Assembly: GCA_026225945.1 (NCBI GenBank)
Contig: JAMJFZ010000705.1
Location: 1,373,001-1,437,000 of the forward strand
DNA from: Cricetomys ansorgei
Taxonomy: Eukaryota > Chordata > Mammalia > Rodentia > Nesomyidae
Reading direction: 5' to 3'
DNA: 64,000 nucleotides
This document shows, piece after piece, positions 20,558 through 31,245 of this stretch. A program made the translations under genes and the position numbers. Each line of letters starts with the position of its first letter. Within the stretch, counting starts at the first letter, position 1. The notes under the pieces are model-generated. The model was given only the letters and a program-made list of their open reading frames with translations, did no database searches and had not been told where the DNA came from.

Positions 20558-20690
20558 GTGACGGTCCCTAATACCAGCATTCTGGAGGCTAAGGCAAAGG
20601 ACTGCCATGAGTCTGAAGCCAGCTTGGACTACATAGTGCATTCTAGGCTGGCCCAGGTTATAGACTAAGACCTTGTCTCAAAAGTCAAAA
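20558..20690 (+). mobile_element. Diverged sense B1/B4-type SINE
   Basis: TAATACCAGCATTCTGGAGG, CTGAAGCCAGCTTGGACTAC, TAGACTAAGACCTTGTCTCA. Degraded 7SL-derived body. Confidence 0.65.
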
Positions 20691-20737
20691 CCGAATTCTC
20701 ATTCTATTTTTCAGCACAGAACTTGTATTCCCAGAGG

Positions 20738-20880
20738 CAAGGCACAGGAGCTTGGGATCTAAACACACTTCTTGTCCTTGGACAAGTCACTTTGCTTATC
20801 TGTACCCCAAGTGCTTCCTGTATAGAATGTCATGCTAGTGGTACCTCCTTCGCAGAGCTGGCAAAAGCTTAAGTGGCCGT
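20738..20880 (+). mobile_element. MIR SINE
   Basis: TGTCCTTGGACAAGTCACTT, GCTTATCTGTACCCC, AGTGGTACCTCCTTCGCAG match the MIR core in sense orientation. Confidence 0.65.
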
Positions 20881-21184
20881 AGTCTGTGATACCCCAGGTT
20901 CGTTCTTGCTGCAGCAGGTCCTAATTAACGGGCAAAAGGATGAGATAAGCAGGGGTAGCCACGAACAGCTTTCTGCCAAGTTTCAAAATTATAAATGCTC
21001 TCAAATGTAGAGCAAAGTAGGGACAAAAATGTCGTATAGAAACATTTTGCTGCATTTGCTAAAGATCTTTTCTAAGAAACAGCTTATTACAGATCCAGCT
21101 GTGAGTCCCACCCCATCTCAGCTTAGGAGTAGTCAGTATCCCAAACTGGTTGTTCTAACCTCAATGTCTATATTTCTCCACTAA

Positions 21185-21187
<3 letters not shown>

Positions 21188-21226
<39 letters not shown>
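21188..21226. repeat. (CA)n microsatellite
   Basis: About 19 uninterrupted CA units. Confidence 0.97.
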
Positions 21227-21227
<1 letters not shown>

Positions 21228-21239
21228 ACAACTAATATA

Positions 21240-21640
21240 AATATCACCTTGTATGTTTTACAACTTTATATAAATGGCATTATATTGTGTTTATATATTC
21301 TTCCACAACTTTATTTTTATGCTTTGACAATTTACCCATGCTGACAAGTAAATTATAGTCATTTTTATTGCTGAATGCTGTTCTGTAGCACTATACCACA
21401 GTGTATCCATTCTCAGGTCAGGGTGTGACTGGGTGGGACAGCCCTTGCCTAACACACAATCCCCAGCATGGATAAAAGACAACAATCAGTACTTATACAT
21501 TGTCTATTTTGTAGACATTTTCGTTCCTCTCATTTCTCTACTTTGTACGTGCAATGCTACTATGAACTGCGCCTTGGAGCAATTGTGCAGGTCTACAACT
21601 TCAAGTTCAGCCAAGTTTAATAGTAGGTTCACTTTCAACC
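21240..21640 (-). mobile_element. Old L1-type remnant, antisense, with an ID insertion
   Basis: CACAACTTTATTTTTATGC ... GCTGAATGCTGTTCTGTAGC, CACTATACCACAGTGTATCC and, after 21480, GCAATGCTACTATGAACTGC / CCTTGGAGCAATTGTGCAGG match the antisense 3' end of an old LINE. 21428-21478 is a partial sense ID (CTTGCCTAACACACAATCC). Confidence 0.5.
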
Positions 21641-21869
21641 AACATCTCCTACTCAGTGCTTGTGGGAAATCTCAGAAAGATGTTTGTGGTCTGTCATTTT
21701 TTGGTTGGGTGGGGGCTAGTTATATCAGGCCAGCTGGGGCAGGTATGAAGTTGGTGTGAATACTCAGGACTCTCCTAGAAGTTGACACACATTTAAGACT
21801 CATACGTACTTCTTCCTTGCCCATTCTTGAGCATGGCCTCATCTCACTGTGGCCCTATAGCAGAGGAAT

Positions 21870-22820
21870 ATTTAATCATTTAATCCAGCAGCATGGCTGC
21901 TGGGAAAGGATCAAATTGAAAGGCCTGTGTGATAGCTAGGAAGGGATCAAATCCAAGGGTCTATATGAAAGGATAACATTGAGAAGCCTATGTGGTCCAG
22001 ATGGAATATAGAATGTTAGTATACACCTTTAATCCCAGTATTCAGAAGGCAGTAGCGGTATAGGCCTTTAGTCCCAGCAGTTGGGAGACAGGAAGTAGAG
22101 CTCAGAAGGAGTCCTGTCAGACAGGAAGTGATATCTGAGATGAGACAAAGTAAAGGGCAGTCAAAGTGATGAAGTCAGAGGAAGAGTTGGCAGAGTGAAT
22201 CAGAGTGAGGGCACTCCCAACTTTCATGATAGAAACACAGTTCAATCTAGGCAGGATGAGGAGAGACACACAGGATAAGACACAGAAGCAGTCTGAGAAG
22301 TCTGAAGCAGAGACACAAAGGCAGCTTGGCAGAAGAGGGTCAGTATCAGACAGGAAGAATGAGTCAGTTTGAAGCCAACCTGAACAGTTCAGAAAAGTTG
22401 CAGGAGTCAGCCAGAGTCTGCCAGAGTCAGAAGAGTTCAATCAAAAACAGTAAGCTGGCTCAGAAGATCAGTTTGAACCAGCAGCTTGGAAAAGAGTTTG
22501 AGACAGAACAGCAAGTGAATTGAATCAGCCATCCAGCAGAGTCAGTTGAGTTCAAAACAGCCCTGAGTTCTGAAGAAGCTAGTCAGAGTAGTTCAGTCAA
22601 CAATAAGTCTCAGAGGCTTAAATGTTCTGGATTGTACGGAAGCTGAAGCTTCCAGTTCTAGACTTAAGATGAGATTGTACTGAGGCTGAAATGTTCCAGG
22701 ACAAAGACTGAGAATTGAATTAGGCAAAGAATAAAAAGCCTTTTACCATGAATCAATGTCTACACCCTCTGCAGTGTAGGAAACTCCAGTCCCTGTGACT
22801 TTCATGTCCACCCTCTGCAA
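21870..22820. repeat. Unclassified purine-rich dispersed-repeat-like segment
   Basis: Nearly 1 kb of A/G-rich sequence full of degenerate AGTCAG / AGTTCAG / GAGACA words. It holds two short B1-like cores (CACCTTTAATCCCAGTATTC near 22025; GGCCTTTAGTCCCAGCAG near 22062) and an AGAATAAAAAGCC polyadenylation-like word near 22730. It may be an LTR or internal part of a retroelement; no termini or coding frames found. Confidence 0.35.
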
Positions 22821-22824
22821 TATA

Positions 22825-23820
22825 TGATGCACACCCTTAAAGTCCTGCCCTTCTTCATGAGGAAGCCTGCAGCCCTAGGCATTATGGAGTGAGGAGTGGG
22901 TGCAGCTGAGATCAGCTGGCCAACAGATAGCCTTAGGTAGAAAATGGAGATTTTCTTTTCCTTTCAGGGGAAGGTACCCTAATCTTTCCTTGAGGGGGTA
23001 GCTGGAGTAATGGGAGCTGGATGGTAACACAGATCCTCTGTTCTGGCTTTTCCTTGTGATTTTTGTTGTTGGTTTTGTTGTTTGGTGGTCTTTTTTTGTT
23101 TGAGTGCTGGAGATGGGTTCCATCATTGAGTTCTACTCCCAGCCTCATATTAGTGCTTTGGATTTCTTTTCTGCATTTTACTTGCCACCTATTGACGCAC
23201 ACATACTCTCTTACTAACTCAGACTTACAAAGTAGCAGAGTGGACATTTGTTCGTTGTCCTCAGCAAGTCATTTAGCCTACAGGTCTTTATTTCCCATTC
23301 ATGCTCAGCAAAGTAGTATTTTTAGGTTTGTATGATGACCCTCAGAAAGGGTCACTTCACCTGCCCTTGGTCCCAGATCTAGGATACGCTGTAGGCAGCA
23401 TTGCACTCCAGAGTTACATGTATGGGTGGCCCTTGGAGGACTCCAATCCCAAAGTAAAGTTCAAGTGTTACTCTCTAGGGTCGGATGGGCTTTCTCTTTG
23501 CTTCCATGAACATCTCTTGAGCTTCTGGAATGAGCTATGCTCTGTTGCAAGCACTCACTAGCCAATGGACTGACTTTACAGAGCTGTCACTTCTAGGAGA
23601 CTAGAACTGCTGTGGTGCCACCCAGTTCCTGGTGGTCCCCATGGAGTAGCAGTCACTGTCTGTACTGAGTGGGTTCTTCACTGCTCACTCCTTCATATGG
23701 TCATCTCATCCTTTAGTCAGCAAGCATCCAAGCAACCTCTCTATGGACCAAGGAGGGCCCGTGCTAAGAGTTGAAGACTCGGCATGAGAAAAGCCCATTT
23801 TAAGAGCAAATTTGTGTATA
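22825..23820. other. Mostly unassigned sequence with a partial ID
   Basis: 23095-23146 (TTTGAGTGCTGGAGATGGG ... CTACTCCCAGCCTC) is a worn antisense ID. The rest, including the overlapping frames at 22875-23561, shows nothing I recognise. Confidence 0.4.
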
Positions 23821-23825
23821 TTATC

Positions 23826-24186
23826 TTAGTCACTGTTCTATTGCTGTATCAAAACACCATGACAACAACTCTCATAGGAAAAAAAACATTTAATTTGGGG
23901 CTTGGTTATAGTTTCAGAAGGTTAGTCCATTATCATCTTGGTGGGAAGCAGACAGGCATGATGTGGGAGCTAAGAGCTTTACATCCTGATACACAGTCAG
24001 CAGAGACAGAAAGAGATGTGCCTGGCATGGGCTTTTGAAATCTCAAAGCCCACCCCAAATGACATACTTCTTTCAACAAATTCACACCTCCTAATCCTTC
24101 TAATCCTTCTCAAATAGCCACTCCCTGGTGACTAAGCGCTAAAATATATGAGCCTATGGGGACCATTCTCATTCAAATCATCACAC
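23826..24186 (+). mobile_element. URR1-group hAT element
   Basis: CTTAGTCACTGTTCTATTG, CTGTATCAAAACACCATGAC, ACATTTAATTTGGGGCTTGG, TTAGTCCATTATCATCTTGG, CACACCTCCTAATCCTTC, ATGAGCCTATGGGGACC, CATTCAAATCATCACAC: a nearly full URR1-type copy. Confidence 0.88.
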
Positions 24187-24259
24187 ATACAAACATGTTA
24201 TTGTAATATAGTAGATCAGTGACAGTGATTGAGTATTGAACTAGATGATCTGCCACATT

Positions 24260-24290
24260 ATGATCACAATACCTGGCAGATTGTGATCAT
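24260..24290. other. Perfect 11-bp inverted repeat
   Basis: ATGATCACAAT (24260-24270) and ATTGTGATCAT (24280-24290) with a 9-base spacer. More ATGAT/ATCATG words lie nearby (24240-24330). A hairpin or dimeric binding site is possible; function unknown. Confidence 0.6.
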
Positions 24291-24424
24291 GATATCACAA
24301 CATCATGATTGAGGTTTTAGTGCATCATGAGTAGGGAGGCCTGAGCAGAGAATGCAGGAGGTAGGGTACAGAAGAGAGGGAGTGCAACTCAGTCCAGCAC
24401 TGGAGTGGCTCCATTTGACATGGG

Positions 24425-24838
24425 AAGATGGGCCTGGTGATGCTTAATCTTCATTGTAAACCTAACTAGATTTGGAACCACCTGGGAGACACACCTCTGG
24501 CTGTATCTATGGAGGCATTTCCAGAGAGATTTAACTGAGGAGGGCAAATCTACCCTAAAAATGGTGGTTCCATAATATGGGCTGGGGGCCCAGACTGAAT
24601 AAAAAGGGGGAAAGGAGAAAGCCTGATGTGTGTCTTGGTATTTATGTTTCTCTGCTCCCTGATTGACCCTGATGTGAGCAAGGTCCCTCTGCCACAGCTG
24701 TGAGCTGCTCCTGTGACCATGCCATGGTCTGCCCTCCTGCCATGATGAACTCCCCTCCACCCATGAGCCAAAATAAATCTTCCCTCCCTTAAGTTGTTTT
24801 TAATCAGATATTCAGTCCCAGCAATAAAAAGTATAATG
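24425..24838 (+). mobile_element. RCHARR1-like hAT element
   Basis: GATGCTTAATCTTCATTGTA, ATTTGGAACCACCTGGGAG, CCCAGACTGAATAAAAAGG, GCCCTCCTGCCATGATG, GAGCCAAAATAAATCTTCC, AGCAATAAAAAGTATAATG. The order matches a rodent Charlie-type non-autonomous element. The minus-strand frame 24389-24760 is a by-product. Confidence 0.75.
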
Positions 24839-24892
24839 AATGCTGGTCAGGCTACCTGCAACCATAACATACTGTTTCCCTACTTCAGGTTG

Positions 24893-25050
24893 GTTTTTTT
24901 TAAGGTTTTTCAAGACAGGGTTTCTCTGTTGTAACTCTGGCTGTCCTGGAACTCACTCTGTAGACCAGGCTGGCCTCAAACTCACAGAGACCTGCCTGTC
25001 TCTGCCTCCTGAGTGCTGGGATTAAAGGTACGCGCCACCACCGACCCAGC
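24893..25050 (-). mobile_element. B1 SINE, antisense, TTGTAACTC variant
   Basis: TTTTTCAAGACAGGGTTTCT, CTGTTGTAACTCTGGCTG, TCCTGGAACTCACTCTGTAG, GTGCTGGGATTAAAGG, CGCGCCACCACCG. Full length and close to a consensus, so fairly young. Confidence 0.95.
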
Positions 25051-25337
25051 CCTATTTTGTTTCTTAACCCTGTCACATAATCATATCCCTTTATGTAACC
25101 AATTTGTTATTACTTACTATCATAAATGGAAACTCTTAGGTAATATAACCCTCCCCACACATACACATGACTTCACCCTGAAGACACTGGGGTCTTTACA
25201 AACTCAACTAAGTGAAACCAGCATTGGGACCAATCATATCTCAAATGCCGTTAATGACATTACTGCTATCCTATATACCATTTGTAAGCATGTCTTAAAT
25301 TTCACTGGACACTGTGCATTATATTTAGTCTCTGTAC

Positions 25338-25456
25338 ATAAAGTAGATAATGTTATCGTCCTCGTTTTACAATATGAGGAAACTGAGGCAATGCAATTTT
25401 TCTCAGGAGATTGATTAAAGTCACAAAGTAAGTGACAGAGCTGAGCCTCCAGCTTC
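25338..25456 (-). mobile_element. MIR SINE, antisense
   Basis: TCGTCCTCGTTTTACAATAT, GAGGAAACTGAGGCAATGC, AAGTCACAAAGTAAGTGAC, AGAGCTGAGCCTCCAG. Confidence 0.8.
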
Positions 25457-25496
25457 ATTTTCATTATACTTTGCTTCCTCGGAAGCATCTGAGGCT

Positions 25497-25710
25497 CCAG
25501 CCCAGAGGTTTGCCATGTCAGGCAAGTTCTGTACCACTGAGCTAAATTCTCCAACTCTTTCTTTATTTGCTTTGGTTTTGTTATTGTAGAAAATGGTGGT
25601 ATCTGAGACAGAGTTTCACAGTGTAGCCCAGGCTGGCCTTGCACTCAAGATCCTCCTGTCTCAGCCTTCTGAGTGCTAGGGTTGCATTTGTATGCTATCA
25701 CCTACAGCTC
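25497..25710 (-). mobile_element. ID then B1 SINEs, antisense
   Basis: 25497-25556 is ID (GGCAAGTTCTGTACCACTG, AGCTAAATTCTCC). 25597-25710 is B1 (CTGAGACAGAGTTTCACAG, GCTGGCCTTGCACTCAAG, TTCTGAGTGCTAGGGTTG). The order differs from a B4 composite, so these are two insertions. Confidence 0.75.
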
Positions 25711-25714
25711 AGAA

Positions 25715-26255
25715 ATATCTTTACTGTGTCCCCTTTCTCAGAGGCCACCATGCTTCAATAGGCCCATGACCTCCTTTTGGCTATTGTGGTTCCTGTCCTT
25801 TTAGGCCACACACAATTGTTCATTTTGGCAAATATTTACTCTCCATTTCACCAAGGGTTTATATTCTTAAGCCCTGCCTCTATTCCAGACAAACAGAAAT
25901 TCAAATAGGCATTTTTCTTAGAAAGAACTGGAGATTCTGTAAGTACAATAAACTGAGAACACCCTGAAGAAATTTGATCTTCTACTCTCACTCCACTGTT
26001 CTATTTGTTCCACCCACACTTAGCTGGCCTTTTGTGTCATACACTCAACATGTGGCATGGGGTTGACAGAGATGAATGAACCCCAGCCCCTGCACTTAAG
26101 GAGCTACTAAGTTAAGTAGGCAGGGGTTGGGAGCAAATTGATATATGGTGGGTGCTGTGATTGGTGAACACAGCCAGTGAAGAGAATACAGATCAGTCCT
26201 AGCTAAGTAGACTGGAGCTCAGGGCGGGACTACTTCAAGATGGATGAAGTGATCT
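25715..26255. other. Unassigned sequence
   Basis: No recognisable repeat, exon or promoter cluster. Confidence 0.35.
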
Positions 26256-26258
26256 AAA

Positions 26259-26405
26259 ATCCACGCCTTTAATCTCAACACTCAGGAGACAGAGGCCGAG
26301 GTAGGCAGATCTCTGTGAATTTCAAGTCAGTCTGGTATACATAGTGAGTTCTAATGAGACCCTGTCTTGCCCTCCAGCCCCTGCCCCCCCAAAAAAAAAT
26401 TAAAA
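26259..26405 (+). mobile_element. B1 SINE
   Basis: CACGCCTTTAATCTCAACAC, TCAGGAGACAGAGGCCGAGG, AAGTCAGTCTGGTATACATA, GTGAGTTCTAATGAGACCC, C-rich then A-rich tail. Confidence 0.88.
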
Positions 26406-26409
26406 GAAA

Positions 26410-26980
26410 GGGAAGTATGTGTTTAAGACCAAAATGTCAACAGCAGAAGGCAACTTGCCTTTTTGAATTTTCACACACTTGAGGATCACTCAAAACAAGA
26501 AACCAGAATGTGAGATAGCTCAATGGATCCCGATTTCATGTATTTCTGTATTTTCTGCCAGTGATGGAGAACGCATTGCTCTCTAAATAAGAACCCGGGC
26601 CTCCTCCCCATTAGCAATAGCCTGTGTCCCTGCCAGATTGGCAGATTGGCCCTCATATGGTTGAGGGTCCCAGAGAACACTAGACTGTTTTTAAAAAGTG
26701 GACCAAAGAAACTTCCTAACTGATGTGGCCCTGGTGGCACAGCATGACCTGTGGGAATAAGCTGAGTCCCCAAACTGAGGGGTGGGCTTTCAGGAGCCCC
26801 AGATGGTAGCTGAAACTAAAAACTGGGTGTAAGTCCTTTGTGGGGTGGGGTTGGTCAAGGACATTGACCCACATGCTGGTCAGGAAGGCACCCTTTGTGG
26901 CAGAGTGGAGAGGGTCGGTGGCAGGAGGTGCTCTGTGACCTGGACTCAGCTGGCTTTCATCTTCAAATGCAGCATTAAGA
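26410..26980. other. Unassigned sequence
   Basis: The two overlapping minus-strand frames (26486-27036) lack domains or splice context. Confidence 0.3.
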
Positions 26981-26987
26981 GCAGCTG

Positions 26988-27435
26988 TGTTAATTACTTG
27001 TCTCATTGTTGCAACTGGATACTGGACAAAAAGCATCCTAAGAAAGAAAGGGTTTATTTTGGTTCATAGTTTGAGGGCAATCTGGCAGGGACACAGGCTA
27101 TTGCTAACGGGGAGGAGGCCTGGGTTCTTATTTAGAGAGCAGGACATCTCATGGTGGTGAGAGCAGGAGGCAGCTGGTCATATCAGTTCAGCAGTCAGAA
27201 GCAAAAGAGAGAAGAACGTTAGTACTCAGACGGCTTTCTCTCCTTTCCCTGTTATTTGGTCCTGGACCCCAGCCAAAGGGATGGTGCTGCCCACATGCAG
27301 GATGGCTCTTCGATCCTCAATTAAGCTTTTCTAGAAACTCCCTCAAAAACACACTAAAAAAATGTGTCGCCTCACTAATGTCTGAAAGGTTTCTAAATCT
27401 AGTCGAGATGAAAATGAAGATTAACCCTCGCAGCA
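26988..27435 (+). mobile_element. URR1-group hAT element
   Basis: TGTTAATTACTTGTCTCATT, AAGAAAGAAAGGGTTTATTT, TGGTTCATAGTTTGAGGGC, CTGGACCCCAGCCAAAGG, TGAAGATTAACCCTCGC. Matches the copy at 15.06 kb in its distal half. Confidence 0.8.
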
Positions 27436-27865
27436 GTAGACACTGCAGTACTCTTTGGACTAGGGACATTGGAGGAGGGAACTGTGGCCTTTCAGGGGAG
27501 AGCCACATTGTCCTACAGTTGGGCCTGGTTGAACAGGAAGAAGGGCTTGGAGTATCTGGAATGCAACAGGCCCAGATCAAGCAGGGACTAACATCTCAAA
27601 CTAACTTTCTTTCTCTACGAATTTAAGATAGCCATGTGTGTCTTTTTGTACAATGCTCTGACCACATGTCTGCTGCCCACACAATTTGCGTTTGCAAGTC
27701 TGCTCATCTGCTTTAGTTTTGTGATGTGATTGAAAATTTGCAAGTGTCAAGGACACTTTCCGAAGCCCCTTCAATGACAGGTAAAAACACCTAGGCAGAG
27801 CTGCAAGCACTGCCCCCCCTGCTCCCCTGCTCCCCTCCCCCATCCACTCGAAGAAGTCTCTGTTC

Positions 27866-28030
27866 ATGACCAATGAAAATCAAGCCTGCCTCATGGCAAC
27901 AGAGGGGCTCACCCCCTATTGGTCATGGGATGTTGCTAAGTGCTTTCATTGGTCAATTCTCAAAACTCCCTGGGTCCTGCATTCCTAACCTTTTAAGGTG
28001 TTCTGACTGTCTTTGCTGCTAGGACTGCCC
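27866..28030 (+). promoter_or_regulatory. Promoter-like cluster: three TGACCAAT (NF-Y) boxes and a CArG box
   Basis: CCAAT at 27870-27874 and its inverse ATTGG at 27918-27922 and 27948-27952, all within the same extended word (TGACCAAT). Centres are about 48 and 30 bp apart, the spacing seen in NF-Y promoters. A perfect CArG box CCTTTTAAGG (SRF site, also TATA-like) lies at 27989-27998. A start site would be expected around 28020-28030. NF-Y clusters also occur in LTR promoters, so a cryptic LTR origin is possible. Confidence 0.5.
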
Positions 28031-28152
28031 TCAACCTCATCTGATAAGCAAGGATAGTGTCTTAGACCACAGCTGGCAGCCTGTCCTCCTCCACAAGTAC
28101 TGAATGTCCCTGGACTGGACAAATCCATCCTGCAAATTCGAACAGCTGGAAG
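28025..28152 (+). other. Candidate alternative first exon after the NF-Y/CArG cluster
   Basis: Directly downstream of the promoter-like cluster. An ATG at 28104 opens 16 codons and one base, reading MSLDWTNPSCKFEQLE, up to CTGGAAG at 28152. GTAACT follows (28153-28158), an acceptable donor. The ATG has a weak context (T at -3) and the peptide matches nothing I know. A GATA word (CTGATAAG, about 28041) lies inside. The frame stays open past the donor to 28424, so an unspliced 106-codon frame is an alternative reading. Confidence 0.3.
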
Positions 28153-28159
28153 GTAACTC

Positions 28160-28655
28160 TACATACATAGAAGAGGGATGGACCAAGCAAAATGCTGGAA
28201 ATGGCAGAAACTTTGCACTTTGTAAATCTTCAGTCTTCAAAGCAGAGAGTAAAGGACTGGCTGTGCCTCCTGAGGGCTGCTGTGAGAGGCATCCCACAGC
28301 ACTTAGCCAGTGTGGATGCAAGCTGGCAGTGCTCCTTATCACGAAGGAATCTGGCCCAGGCCCTCCTCTTCCAGTGCTAGCAAATGCAGAAAGCTTATTA
28401 AACTTGAGAGCCTGCTGGTGCTAATAAACTGGCAGAGCCATCTGGATTCTGCTCCCAAATCCTGAGCTAAAAATTATGCTCCGGGGGCATTTCAAGGAGA
28501 GAGCCTGCAGAGCAAAGGTGCAGGGATCACCTTGGCTCCGTGTTTCTGCTTCTTGGTGTCTGTGATGCAGGCCAAGCCCCTGTTGCTGGCTCAGGGGAAT
28601 ATTGAGATGTAGCAAATAAACAGTCGATCCTGCGCCAGGCACCGGCTACTCCCTA
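28160..28655. other. Unassigned sequence
   Basis: No repeat recognised. The frames present on both strands have no domain. Confidence 0.3.
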
Positions 28656-28659
28656 ACAT

Positions 28660-28817
28660 ACGTCTTTTTCCATTTCAGCCCAAACAACATTACCAATTTG
28701 GTAATGTTATTACTATCATCAAGAACGTGCAGATGGGAAAACTAAGATGCAGAAAGGTTAAGTGACTCATCCAAGGTCACATGGTTGTTAGTGGCAAAGT
28801 TGAGATTAAGAGCTCCA
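28660..28817 (-). mobile_element. MIR SINE, antisense
   Basis: GCAGATGGGAAAACTAAGAT, CAGAAAGGTTAAGTGACTC, CCAAGGTCACATGGTTG, AGTTGAGATTAAGAGC. Confidence 0.82.
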
Positions 28818-28819
28818 GG

Positions 28820-28887
28820 GTAGCTGGGGGTAGAATTCTGCCATAGAGTGTTTGCCTATCCCCTTCAAGATCATGAGTTTTAACCCC

Positions 28888-28932
<45 letters not shown>
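28820..28932 (+). mobile_element. ID SINE with (CA)n-expanded tail
   Basis: TAGCTGGGGGTAGAATTCTG, AGAGTGTTTGCCTATCCCC, TTTTAACCCCAGTACAC; about 21 CA units (28891-28932) follow where an A-rich tail is expected. Confidence 0.8.
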
Positions 28933-28934
<2 letters not shown>

Positions 28935-29825
28935 TTTATTTCATCCAAATTGCAGTGTAATGCACACACACGAGTAGCTGTTATAACCTTGAAGGCAGTA
29001 AAGTTGAAATGTGATTTTGTGATTGTCTAGCTCAGCCTCCCACCTCACTTCCATATCCTCTTCGGTCATCATTCGGAGTCCATGCCAGGAGCTCCCATGC
29101 TTCCCCACAAGGGTCTGTGCCATCTGTCCCTCTCCCCTGTGCTTGGCTTTCATTTTCCATGGTTTTTGGCAAGGGGAAGGGGGCTAGTCCCATTGTCTTA
29201 TCAGTTTTGCATAGGCTGTTCCTAAATGGTCCCTCTGAGGCCAACGACACTGGAAAGAGAGTTGCTGTGTACTCATTTCCAGAACCTGTAGGCTCTCAGA
29301 AAGCAATGGCTATGGCCACAGACAGCATGGAGCATTTTAAAGATGGAACTTTTGCCAGCAGCTCCTGAATGACAGAGGAGTCACTCTGGGACCTTTCTTC
29401 TGGTTCACAACCTAGTCATCAGTACCAAGATCAGCACCAATGGAAGATTGTTTAGCTCGATATTTGTCTCTGGAGGCTGGGTTCCAGGGAATCCAGCAGG
29501 ACATCCCAGGATTTCTCACAACTGTCTTGAGGCTTAGCATACTGGGCTGGGAATGGAGAAGGTGGGCTTCACACTCTGGTGCAGGGTAACGGGCCAGGCT
29601 GGTTCCTCGTGCCATAGCCCTTGGGACAGTTGGGTCAGTTCACATCAGTGGAGCAAGTGCAAATAGGCCTAAGGGAAGAGGGAAGTCAGGAGTTTCAGGA
29701 GGCAAGGCCACCAACTGCCTTACAGAGGAATGTGCCCCACCCGAGTGCTCCAGGATCCTTTTTGGGAGGGCTCCCATCACAGAACAAACCTTGTTATCAC
29801 TGGTTCAGTTTCATTACACTTCAGA
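28935..29825. other. Unassigned sequence
   Basis: About 0.9 kb without repeats or gene signals that I can support. Confidence 0.3.
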
Positions 29826-29835
29826 CTCATGATCA

Positions 29836-29955
29836 CAGGTGACATTTATTGAGCATCTTCTGTATGACAGGTGCCAAATCAAACCTATTAGAGTCAGTCC
29901 TATTAGAGAGATACTCTCTTCTCCTGATGATACACATGAGAAAGCTGATGCTCAG
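29836..29955 (-). mobile_element. MIR SINE, antisense
   Basis: ACATTTATTGAGCATCTTCT, GTATGACAGGTGCCAAATC, CATGAGAAAGCTGATGCTC. Confidence 0.8.
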
Positions 29956-29956
29956 A

Positions 29957-30043
29957 TTGTGTGAGCTTGAGGCAAGCCTGGTCTACATAGTGAGTTCCAA
30001 GCCAGCCAGGGCTACACTGTGAAACCCTATCTCAAAAAAAAGG
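29957..30043 (+). mobile_element. B1 SINE, 5'-truncated
   Basis: AGGCAAGCCTGGTCTACATA, GTGAGTTCCAAGCCAGCC, GGGCTACACTGTGAAACCC, A-tail. Confidence 0.88.
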
Positions 30044-30049
30044 AGGGGA

Positions 30050-31040
30050 GCTGCCATCGTAAGTAAAAGGAGGTCAGGAAAGGTAGGCCAAGAGACTTTG
30101 CTGGAATGGGGAAAGTGACAGAGCTCCTGTCCACTGGCCACCAATATTCTTGAAATCTCAAGAACTTTGTTGGTTAAGAAAGGCTGACGAGATGCCACCA
30201 GAGTCCTGTGGAGGTACTTGTTGCTGGATCCCCACTGTTTGCCACACATGCGCATGCCCTTAGACACTTTGTGATGGGAAGAGGGGCTTTCTCCGTAGTG
30301 CCACACAAATGTCATCAGCAACACCTTTAGGCAACACCAGGAGGCGCAGCAGCCCGTTTCTGACCTGGGACTTAGGGTAATTTTCACCTGACTTATTTGG
30401 GAGGGGTAAGAAGGCTTGGACAGCCTTAACTGAGACACAGAGTCTTTGGACATAGAATAACAGAATTCACTGGAGAACTAATGGCAGTCTCTTGGCTCTG
30501 TGGATCTTCTTGCTGAAGAAGGTGTGCTGTGATCCAGGGCAAGGTGGACTGGCAGGAGCTGGGAAGCAGGGACAGCAGCCAGCACAATAGCAGTGTTCCC
30601 AGTAAGTTGCCAAAGGGTGGGAGACTACAAAGAAGCAGATTGCTCAGAATACTAGTCTTGGGATGAGAGCTGCTGTGTAGAGTTGGGCATGCTGTGCCCT
30701 GTGCAAGGGAATCTGATGCAGTGGGAGCTGAGATAAAGCTCGGGGCCCAACAGTCCTATATGCCCCTCTGTTCTAATTCTCTCAAAGGTATCACACCTGT
30801 CTAGGCTGTGCAGTGGAGGCCAGAGCCCACCCCTTCTTTATCAGCTCTGATGACCATTTTGCTTCCCCATGCCCCATCCCCACACCTAATTTGTCCCTGT
30901 GCAGATTTTCAGTTTTAGGGATATATGTTGCCTAAGCCTTCCGGCTCAGGGGAGCTCACTTCTCTACGATCCCATCCCTCTTTCTTCTGCCAATCTCTCT
31001 ATCTCAGCTCCCTGCTCCTACCTCAGGCAGCTGGAGAAAT
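30050..31040. other. Unassigned sequence
   Basis: The 156-codon minus-strand frame (29983-30453) overlaps the B1 and has no domain. Nothing else recognised. Confidence 0.3.
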
Positions 31041-31049
31041 TCTCTAGAA

Positions 31050-31245
31050 ACTGGGAGATGGCTCAGCGGTTAAGAGCACTGACTGCTCTTTCAGAGGACC
31101 AGAGTTCATTCCTAGCAACCACATGGTGGCTCGAAATTATCTATACAAGTATCAGATGTCCTCTTCTAGCATGCAGGTAGATAGACCACTCATATAAATA
31201 AAAGAAATAAATATTTTAAAAATAAATTAAAATTAAAAAAGAAAC
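31050..31245 (+). mobile_element. B2 SINE with 9-bp target duplication
   Basis: GGGAGATGGCTCAGCGGTTA, AGAGCACTGACTGCTC, GGACCAGAGTTCATTCC, CAACCACATGGTGGC, then AATAAA-rich tail. TCTCTAGAA flanks it at 31041-31049 and 31246-31254. The pol III A and B boxes are well preserved. Confidence 0.95.
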
